A DNA stretch of 64,000 bases from Actinacidiphila glaucinigra. Its GTDB lineage: Bacteria; Actinomycetota; Actinomycetes; Streptomycetales; Streptomycetaceae. The position numbers were made by a program, and so were the translations under genes. The DNA lies in assembly GCF_900188405.1 (NCBI RefSeq), contig NZ_FZOF01000008.1, positions 186,001 through 250,000 of the forward strand. Direction: 5' to 3'. The notes under the pieces are model-generated. The model ran no database searches. It saw nothing but the letters and a program-made list of their open reading frames with translations, and was not told the origin of the DNA. Positions within the stretch are counted from its first letter, which is position 1, and every line of letters starts with the position of its first letter. Shown one piece after another: positions 55,368 through 64,000 of this stretch.

Positions 55368-57743
55368 GTGAGACGATCCCCCCGCAAGGCAGTCGCGGCC
55401 GCCAGTGTGGTCGCCACCGCCGCATTCATCGCCGTCGGCATACCGGCCACGTCCGCGACGGCGAACGCCGCCCCCCACACGAGCCAGCTCCGCACCGGGG
55501 CCCTCGAGGCGAAGCTCACCCCCGCCCAGCGCACGGCGCTGATCAAGAGCGCCGGCGACCGCACCGCGGTCACGGCCCGGTCGCTGGGTCTGGGCAGCAA
55601 GGAGAAGCTGGTCGTCCGGGACGTCGTCAAGGACGCCGACGGCACGCTGCACACCCGCTACGAGCGCACCTACGCCGGTCTCCCGGTGCTCGGCGGCGAC
55701 CTCGTGGTGCACACGCCCGCCAAGGGCGCCGGCACGGTCGGCACGACGTTCAACACCGACCGGCGGATCACGGTCGCCTCGACGACGCCGAAGGTCGTCG
55801 AGTCCGCCGCGACCACCGCCGCGCTGAAGGCCGCCAAGGCGCTCAAGGCCGAGGCACCCGCCGCGGAGGGCGCCCGCAAGGTGATCTGGGCCGGCCAGGG
55901 CACCCCGAAGCTCGCCTGGGAGACCGTGGTGGGCGGCCTGCAGGACGACGGCACGCCGAGCCGGCTGCACGTCGTCACCGACGCCGTGACCGGCAAGGAG
56001 CTCCACCGGTACCAGGACGTCAAGACCGGTACCGGCAACACCCAGTACAGCGGCCAGGTCTCGCTGACCACCACGCTGTCCGGCTCGACGTACCAGCTGA
56101 ACGACACGACCCGCGGCGGCCACAAGACGTACAACCTCAACCGCGGCACCTCCGGCACCGGGACGCTGTTCACCGACGCCGACGACGTCTGGGGCGACGG
56201 CACCGGCTCCAACACCCAGACCGCGGGCGCCGACGCCGCCTACGGCGCGCAGACGACGTGGGACTTCTACAAGAGCACCTTCGGCCGCAGCGGCATCCGC
56301 AACGACGGTGTCGCCGCGTACTCGCGGGTCCACTACAGCAGCGGCTACGTCAACGCCTTCTGGGACGACAGCTGCTTCTGCATGACCTACGGCGACGGCT
56401 CGGGCAACACCCACGCGCTGACCTCGCTGGACGTCGCGGGCCACGAGATGAGCCACGGCGTCACCTCCGCCACGGCGAACCTCAACTACTCCGGGGAGTC
56501 CGGCGGCCTGAACGAGGCGACCTCCGACATCTTCGGCACGGGCGTCGAGTTCTACGCGAACAACAGCAACGACATCGGTGACTACCTCATCGGTGAAGAG
56601 ATCAACATCAACGGCAACGGCACCCCGCTGCGCTACCAGGACAAGCCGTCCCGCGACGGCACGTCACCCGACAACTGGTATTCCGGCATCGGCAACCTGG
56701 ACGTCCACTACTCCTCGGGCCCGGCGAACCACATGTTCTACCTGCTCTCCGAGGGCAGCGGCGCCAAGGTCATCAACGGGGTGAGCTACAACAGCCCGAC
56801 CGCCGACGGCATCGCCGTCGCCGGCATCGGCCGCGCCGCCGCGCTGCAGATCTGGTACAAGGCGCTGACCTCGTACATGACGAGCAGCACCAACTACGCG
56901 GGCGCCCGCACCGCCGCCCTGAACGCCGCCCAGGCGCTCTACGGCGCCGGCTCCGCCCAGTACGCGGGCGTGCAGAACGCCTTCGCGGGCATCGGCGTCG
57001 GCAGCCACGCGCCCGTCTCGGGCGTCACGGTCACCAACCCGGGGAACCAGAGCAGCACCGTGGGCACCGCGGTCAGCCTGCAGATCCAGGCGAGCAGCAC
57101 CAACAGCGGCGCGCTGGGCTACGCGGCGAGCGGCCTGCCCTCCGGTCTGTCGATCAACGCCTCCACGGGCCTGATCTCCGGCACCCCGAGCGCCGCGGGC
57201 ACGTACAACACCACGGTCACGGTCACCGACTCCGCGGCGAAGACCGGCACCGCGTCCTTCACCTGGACCGTCACCACCCCCGGCAGCTGCGCCTCCGCCC
57301 AACTGCTCGGCAACCCCGGCTTCGAGTCCGGCAGCGCCTCCTGGACGGCCTCCAGCGGTGTGATCACCAACTCCAGCAGCCAGGCCGCCCACGGCGGTTC
57401 GTACAAGGCGTGGCTGGACGGCTACGGCTCGACCCACACCGACACGCTCTCCCAGTCGGTGAGCATCCCGGCGGGCTGCAAGGCGACCTTCACCTTCTGG
57501 CTGCACATCGACTCCGCCGAGACGACCACCAGCACCCAGTACGACAAGCTGACGGTCACCGCCGGGTCGACCACCCTGGCCACCTACTCCAACCTCAACA
57601 AGGCCTCGGGCTACACCCAGAAGTCCTTCAGCCTGAACGCCTTCGCGGGCTCCACCGTCACCCTGAAGTTCACCGGCACCGAGGACTCCTCGCTGCAGAC
57701 GAGCTTCGTGGTCGACGACACCGCGGTGAACACCAGCAGCTGA
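55368..57743 (+). CDS. Secreted M4-family neutral zinc metalloprotease
   Basis: 791 residues. Signal peptide to about residue 35 (ATSATANA), an FTP/PepSY propeptide (about 40-220; RYERTYAGLPVLGGDLVVH), a thermolysin-like domain with zinc motif VAGHEMSHGVTS (H359, E360, H363) and GGLNEATSDIFG (third ligand Glu), and the C-terminal catalytic His region NHMFYLLSEGS. Beyond the protease there are a putative Ig domain (about 545-635, LPSGLSINASTGLISGTPSAAGTY) and a carbohydrate-binding-like beta-sandwich (about 640-790). The propeptide keeps the zymogen inactive until secretion. Confidence 0.95.
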   Translation: MRRSPRKAVAAASVVATAAFIAVGIPATSATANAAPHTSQLRTGALEAKLTPAQRTALIKSAGDRTAVTARSLGLGSKEKLVVRDVVKDADGTLHTRYERTYAGLPVLGGDLVVHTPAKGAGTVGTTFNTDRRITVASTTPKVVESAATTAALKAAKALKAEAPAAEGARKVIWAGQGTPKLAWETVVGGLQDDGTPSRLHVVTDAVTGKELHRYQDVKTGTGNTQYSGQVSLTTTLSGSTYQLNDTTRGGHKTYNLNRGTSGTGTLFTDADDVWGDGTGSNTQTAGADAAYGAQTTWDFYKSTFGRSGIRNDGVAAYSRVHYSSGYVNAFWDDSCFCMTYGDGSGNTHALTSLDVAGHEMSHGVTSATANLNYSGESGGLNEATSDIFGTGVEFYANNSNDIGDYLIGEEININGNGTPLRYQDKPSRDGTSPDNWYSGIGNLDVHYSSGPANHMFYLLSEGSGAKVINGVSYNSPTADGIAVAGIGRAAALQIWYKALTSYMTSSTNYAGARTAALNAAQALYGAGSAQYAGVQNAFAGIGVGSHAPVSGVTVTNPGNQSSTVGTAVSLQIQASSTNSGALGYAASGLPSGLSINASTGLISGTPSAAGTYNTTVTVTDSAAKTGTASFTWTVTTPGSCASAQLLGNPGFESGSASWTASSGVITNSSSQAAHGGSYKAWLDGYGSTHTDTLSQSVSIPAGCKATFTFWLHIDSAETTTSTQYDKLTVTAGSTTLATYSNLNKASGYTQKSFSLNAFAGSTVTLKFTGTEDSSLQTSFVVDDTAVNTSS

Positions 57744-57766
57744 CCCCCGTCGGCTGACCGTACACG

Positions 57767-57804
57767 CCGGGCCCCGGCCGTCGTCAACGACGGCCGGGGC
57801 CCGG
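57767..57804. terminator. 17-bp perfect hairpin between the M4 protease and glgP
   Basis: CCGGGCCCCGGCCGTCG-TCAA-complement. Lies midway between convergent genes and should terminate both. Confidence 0.82.
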
Positions 57805-57828
57805 TCCCGTTCCCGCGGGGCGTCCGGC

Positions 57829-60465
57829 TCAGCGCAGCACGCCGGCCGTCATCCCCGTCGCCTCGGGCGGCACGGCGATCAGCCCGAGCTCGGCGACCGA
57901 GGCGAGCAGCCGGTGCATCGGCAGGACGCGGACGGTGTAGCCGAAGGGCCCGGTGCGGTCGAGGGCGAGCGGGCCCTCGTAGAGCCAGCGGCCCTCAAGG
58001 TCCGGCCGTCCGCCCGGCTTGAGGGAGACCACCGTCGGGTCGGCGATCCGGTCGGACTCGTCGACGCGCCCGGACACCACCTGGACGTCCACGTCACCGG
58101 GCTCCAGGCCGCCGAGGGCCACCTGGACCCGCAGGGTGAGCGTGGTCCCGAGCTCCGGTGAGCCGCCGACCGAGGCACCGGTCTCCACGTGGTCGACGCC
58201 GACCAGGGGCCACTGCTCGCGCACCCGCCGTTTCCACGCGGCGAGTTCGACGGACTCCCCGCCGCCCGCGAGGCGGTGGGCGCGCGCGGCGGGCGCGTAC
58301 AGCCGGGTCACGTACTCGCGGACCATGCGCCCGGCGAGGACCTTCGGCCCCAGGGTGCTCAGGGTGTGCCGCACCATCTCGATCCAGCGGACCGGCAGTC
58401 CCGGCGCGCCGCGGTCGTAGAACCGGGGCGCGACCTGGTTCTCGATCAGGTCGTAGAGGGCCGCCGCCTCGATGTCGTCGCGGCGGTCGGGGTCGCCGGC
58501 CGCGCCGAAGCCGTCGGCGGTGGGGATCGCCCACCCGTTGTTGCCGTCGAACCACTCCTCCCACCAGCCGTCCAGGACGGACAGGTTGAGGCAGCCGTTG
58601 AGCGCGGCCTTCATACCGGAGGTGCCGCACGCCTCCAGCGGCCGCAGCGGGTTGTTCAGCCAGACGTCGCACCCGGGGTAGAGGTGCTGGGCCATGGCCA
58701 TGTCGTAGTCCGGCAGGAAGACGATGCGGTGCCGCACCCGGGGGTCGTCGGCGAAGCGCACCAGCTCCTGCACCAGCCGCTTGCCGCTGTCGTCGGCCGG
58801 GTGCGCCTTGCCGGCGACGACGATCTGGATCGGCCGGGCCGGGTGCAGCAGCAGCTCCATCAGCCGGTCCTGGTCGCGCAGCATCAGGGTGAGCCGCTTG
58901 TACGACGGGACGCGGCGCGCGAAGCCGATGGTCAGCACGTCCGGGTCGAGGACGCCGTCGACCCAGCCCAGCTCGGCCGAGCCGGCGCCGCGCTGCCGCC
59001 AGGAGGCGCGCACCCTGCGGCGCACCTCCCGCACCAGTTGTTCGCGCAGCTCCCCGCGGAGCTCCCAGATCGCGGCGTCGGGGATGCGGAAGACGCTCTC
59101 CCAGGTGTCGGCGAGCCCGGTGGTCATCGCGTCCTCGGCGTTCTGCGCGCCGGCCTGGCGGGCGCCGAGCCGGAACACCTCGGGCGCCACCCAGGTGGGG
59201 GCGTGCACTCCGTTGGTGATGGAGGTGATCGGCACCTCCTCCGGGTCGAAGCCCGGCCACAGACCGGCGAACATCTCGCGGCTGACGCCGCCGTGCAGGG
59301 TGGACACCCCGTTGGCGCGCTGCGCGAGCCGCAGCCCCATCACGGCCATGTTGAAGACGTTGGGATCGCCGCCGGAGTAGGTCTCCATCCCCAGCTCCAG
59401 CACCCGCTGGACGTCCACGCCGCGCAGCTCGCCGTCGTCGCCGAGGTGCCGGGCGACCAGCTCCCGGTCGAAGCGGTCGATGCCCGCCGGCACGGGGGTG
59501 TGGGTGGTGAAGACCGTGCCGGCCCGCACGGCCTCCAGGGCGGAGTCGAAATCCAGCCCTTCTCCGTCGGCCGCGAGCTCGCGGATGCGCTCCAGGCCGA
59601 GGAAGCCCGCGTGGCCCTCGTTGGTGTGGAAGACCTCGGGTGCCGGGTGCCCGGTCAGCGCGCAGTAGGTGCGTACGGCACGGACGCCGCCGATGCCGAG
59701 CAGCATCTCCTGGAGCAGCCGGTGCTCGCTGCCGCCGCCGTAGAGGCGGTCGGTGACGTCGCGTTCGTTGGGGTGGTTCTCCTCGACGTCGGAGTCGAGC
59801 AGCAGCAGCGGGACCCGGCCGACCCTGGCCAGCCACACGTGGGCGCGCAGGCTGCGTCCTCCGGGGAGGTCAAGGGTGATCAGGACGGGGCCGTCGTCCT
59901 CGTCGCGCAGCAGCGACAGCGGCAGCTCGTTGGGGTCCAGCACGGGGTAGTGCTCCTGCTGCCAGCCGTCCCGGGACAGGGACTGGCGGAAGTAGCCGTG
60001 CCGGTAGAGCAGGCCGACCCCGATCAGCGGCACGCCCAGGTCGCTGGCGGCCTTGAGGTGGTCGCCGGCCAGGATGCCGAGGCCGCCGGAGTACTGGGGC
60101 AGCGCGGCGGTGATCCCGAACTCGGGCGAGAAGTAGGCGATGGCGGAGGGGAGTTCCCCGGCCTCGGCGGCGCCCTGGTACCAGCGCGGATTGCCGAGGT
60201 AGTCGTGGAGGTCCTCGACGGCGGTGCCGAGCCGGCGGAGGAACCTTCGGTCCTTGGCGAGGGCGATCAGCCGGTCCTTCGAGACGGCGCCGAGCAGCCG
60301 CACCGGGTCGCCGGCCGCGGCTCTCCAGCCCTCGGGGTCGACGGACTGGAACAGCTCACGGGTCTCGTTGTGCCAGGACCAGCGCAGATTCTGCGCGAGC
60401 TCCCCCAGGGGACGTAGTGGTTCGGGCAGGACGGTTCGCACGGTGAATCGACGAATAGCCTTCAC
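57829..60465 (-). CDS. glgP: Alpha-glucan (glycogen) phosphorylase
   Basis: Releases glucose-1-phosphate from the non-reducing ends of glycogen. 878 residues. GT35 family, actinobacterial long form: [31 protein letters not shown] opens it, followed by [31 protein letters not shown], and the PLP lysine is in [18 protein letters not shown] start at GTG 60465, where the family begins. An open frame to 60576 adds a non-homologous tail. Divergent from glgE, and it cooperates with glgX. Confidence 0.94.
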   Translation of the reverse strand: MKAIRRFTVRTVLPEPLRPLGELAQNLRWSWHNETRELFQSVDPEGWRAAAGDPVRLLGAVSKDRLIALAKDRRFLRRLGTAVEDLHDYLGNPRWYQGAAEAGELPSAIAYFSPEFGITAALPQYSGGLGILAGDHLKAASDLGVPLIGVGLLYRHGYFRQSLSRDGWQQEHYPVLDPNELPLSLLRDEDDGPVLITLDLPGGRSLRAHVWLARVGRVPLLLLDSDVEENHPNERDVTDRLYGGGSEHRLLQEMLLGIGGVRAVRTYCALTGHPAPEVFHTNEGHAGFLGLERIRELAADGEGLDFDSALEAVRAGTVFTTHTPVPAGIDRFDRELVARHLGDDGELRGVDVQRVLELGMETYSGGDPNVFNMAVMGLRLAQRANGVSTLHGGVSREMFAGLWPGFDPEEVPITSITNGVHAPTWVAPEVFRLGARQAGAQNAEDAMTTGLADTWESVFRIPDAAIWELRGELREQLVREVRRRVRASWRQRGAGSAELGWVDGVLDPDVLTIGFARRVPSYKRLTLMLRDQDRLMELLLHPARPIQIVVAGKAHPADDSGKRLVQELVRFADDPRVRHRIVFLPDYDMAMAQHLYPGCDVWLNNPLRPLEACGTSGMKAALNGCLNLSVLDGWWEEWFDGNNGWAIPTADGFGAAGDPDRRDDIEAAALYDLIENQVAPRFYDRGAPGLPVRWIEMVRHTLSTLGPKVLAGRMVREYVTRLYAPAARAHRLAGGGESVELAAWKRRVREQWPLVGVDHVETGASVGGSPELGTTLTLRVQVALGGLEPGDVDVQVVSGRVDESDRIADPTVVSLKPGGRPDLEGRWLYEGPLALDRTGPFGYTVRVLPMHRLLASVAELGLIAVPPEATGMTAGVLR

Positions 60466-60949
60466 ATCTCCGACGGTAGCGGCATCTTTCGGTGCGGTGG
60501 TGACAACCGGGGACCCAACATCCCGAACCCGGGCGCCGCGGCGCGGCACCCGTGCCCTGGCGTACGGGGACGTCACGGGCGTCCCTGGCCCCCCGCCCGC
60601 GGGCCCGCGGACGCCTCGTCAGCGTGTCGGGCGGGGGCTACGACCACCGCTGCACGGCCGTCGGCCGCGGCGCACCGCGGGGGCTACGACGTACGGCCGG
60701 GACGGGGTCGCGGGCGGTGGCCCGGCGCCCTCGGCGGCGGTGCGCGCCGGGCCGCGGGACGGTGGCCGGTTGTCTTCGTACGGGCGCCGCCGGGACCGCC
60801 GGGAGCGCAACTTACGCGCCAGTACCCCTTCCCGGGGAGTATTCGACCGTCATCCAATGGGCAGGCTCACCCTTGCGCGACGCGGCGCCGAACCCTCCCA
60901 CACCACAACTCGTATCCGCCCACCCGAGTGAACGCGGACAGGAGCGGTC
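60466..60949. promoter_or_regulatory. Divergent region between glgP and the glgE leader
   Basis: 484 bases. The first 330 are extremely GC-rich with repeated CGG/CCG runs and only non-credible open frames. From about 60810 the GC falls and sequence such as GAGTATTCGACCGTCATCCAATGG appears, the likely glgE promoter area. I could not assign -35/-10 boxes. Confidence 0.4.
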
Positions 60950-61027
60950 ATGCCCACAGGCAGGCATCCGAAGGAGCAGATAAAAAGAGCGGAAGGTACC
61001 CGTCCGGCCACCCGCACAAACTGGTGA
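60950..61027 (+). CDS. Putative 25-codon leader peptide upstream of glgE
   Basis: ATG at 60950 has an AGGAG site at 60940-60944 with ideal spacing. The frame MPTGRHPKEQIKRAEGTRPA-TRTNW ends in TGA at 61025-61027, 6 bp before the glgE ATG. Codons 11-13 (60980-60988) are ATA AAA AGA, all rare in Streptomyces. The basic, hydrophilic peptide has no domain. The stop region GGTGAGG also provides the glgE ribosome site, so ribosomes finishing the leader are positioned for glgE. Confidence 0.6.
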   Translation: MPTGRHPKEQIKRAEGTRPATRTNW

Positions 61028-61033
61028 GGCGCA

Positions 61034-63027
<1,994 letters not shown>

Positions 63028-63031
<4 letters not shown>

Positions 63032-64000
63032 TCGTCAACGAACCCGTACCTGACACGTTCGAAGACACCCCGGCCAAAGACCGGGACCCCGACTGGTTCA
63101 AGCGGGCCGTCTTCTACGAAGTGCTCGTACGGTCCTTCCAGGACAGCAACGGCGACGGCATCGGCGACCTCAAAGGGCTCACCGCCAAACTGGACTATCT
63201 GCAGTGGCTGGGCGTCGACTGCCTGTGGCTGCCGCCGTTCTTCGCCTCGCCGCTGCGAGACGGGGGCTACGACGTCGCCGACTACACGGCCGTACTGCCG
63301 GAGTTCGGCGACCTGGCCGACTTCGTGGAATTCGTGGACGCCTCCCACCAACGCGGGATGCGGGTGATCATCGACTTCGTCGTCAACCACACCAGCGACC
63401 AGCACGAGTGGTTCCAGCAGTCCCGCACGGACCCGGACGGCCCCTACGGCGACTACTACGTCTGGGCGGACGACGACAAGCAGTACCAGGACGCCCGCAT
63501 CATCTTCGTCGACACCGAGAGCTCCAACTGGACCTTCGATCCGGTGCGCAAGCAGTACTACTGGCACCGCTTCTTCTCGCACCAGCCGGACCTCAACTAC
63601 GAGAACCCCAAGGTCCAGGAGGAGATCCTGGCCGCCCTGCGGTTCTGGCTGGACCTCGGCATCGACGGCTTCCGGCTGGACGCGGTGCCGTACCTGTACC
63701 AGGAGGAAGGCACCAACTGCGAGAACCTGCCGCGCACCCATGACTTCCTGAAGATGGTCCGCGAGGAGATCGACGCCCACTACCCCGACACGGTGCTGCT
63801 CGCCGAGGCCAACCAGTGGCCCGAGGACGTGGTCGACTACTTCGGCGACTACGCCAAGGGCGGCGACGAGTGCCACATGGCCTTCCACTTCCCGGTGATG
63901 CCGCGCATCTTCATGGCGGTACGCCGGGAGTCCCGCTACCCGGTCTCGGAGATCCTGGCCAAGACCCCGGCCATCCCCAGCAACTGCCAGTGGGGCATCT
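63028..64000 (+). CDS. treS: Trehalose synthase TreS, N-terminal part (runs off the right edge)
   Basis: Interconverts maltose and trehalose. In this pathway its maltose is phosphorylated by Pep2/Mak and fed to GlgE. 324 codons are visible from TTG 63028, which has ACAGGAGGG upstream and overlaps the glgE stop. GH13_16 blocks: [59 protein letters not shown] (nucleophile Asp) and [17 protein letters not shown] (acid Glu). The C-terminal part is beyond the window. Confidence 0.94.

Overview
The window is high-GC actinobacterial DNA, almost certainly from a Streptomyces chromosome. The signs are GC-saturated third codon positions, frequent GTG/TTG starts, 4-bp ATGA/GTGA overlaps, a whiE-type spore-pigment polyketide cluster, a tandem glycine riboswitch ahead of gcvT, and a GlgE-pathway gene set. 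The order of many genes matches what I recall of the SCO5440-SCO5494 stretch of S. coelicolor (recalled, not searched). I see no insertion sequence, prophage, CRISPR array, rRNA or tRNA.

Layout. 1-6.6 kb: housekeeping genes on the minus strand (ligA 5' end, a MetE-like protein, an SDR, a LOG-family protein, mnmA, a cysteine desulfurase, a TRIC channel protein), with a cluster of GC-rich dispersed/tandem repeats at 4.2-4.65 kb. The cysteine desulfurase and MnmA together fit sulfur delivery to tRNA. 6.6-12.8 kb: a five-gene oligopeptide ABC importer. 13.1-18.1 kb: a DUF885 protein, another copy of the repeat family, two SseB-like proteins, a secreted protein and a P-loop kinase-like protein. 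18.3-23.0 kb: glycine/serine metabolism (tandem glycine riboswitch, gcvT, gcvH, glyA, sdaA), which interconverts glycine and serine, feeds one-carbon units and disposes of serine as pyruvate. 23.1-28.9 kb: a nuclease-like protein, membrane proteins, a MarR regulator with an AT-rich operator region, an ECF sigma/anti-sigma pair and a signal-peptide protein preceded by unusual inverted and direct repeats.

29.0-41.8 kb: a type II polyketide locus. A ten-gene minus-strand operon runs SchA/CurD protein, cupin, KS-alpha, chain-length factor, ACP, aromatase, cyclase, fused AccD-AccA, biotin carrier, biotin carboxylase, so it makes its own malonyl-CoA. A divergent FAD hydroxylase lies upstream. An O-methyltransferase, translationally coupled to a secreted beta-helix protein, converges on the operon with a 4-bp gap.

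42-47.4 kb: a Scabin/ScARP-like ADP-ribosyltransferase whose catalytic motif appears lost, behind a hairpin-rich leader or small RNA; a serine-kinase-type anti-sigma ATPase with an 11-bp-periodic CTTAAGG array upstream; an enoyl-CoA hydratase; and two L,D-transpeptidase lipoproteins. 47.6-64 kb: glycogen/maltose-1-phosphate/trehalose metabolism (glgX, glgP, glgE, treS 5' part), interrupted by an MFS transporter with a palindromic operator, a heterodimeric ABC exporter and a secreted M4 metalloprotease. A 25-codon leader ORF with a rare-codon cluster precedes glgE.
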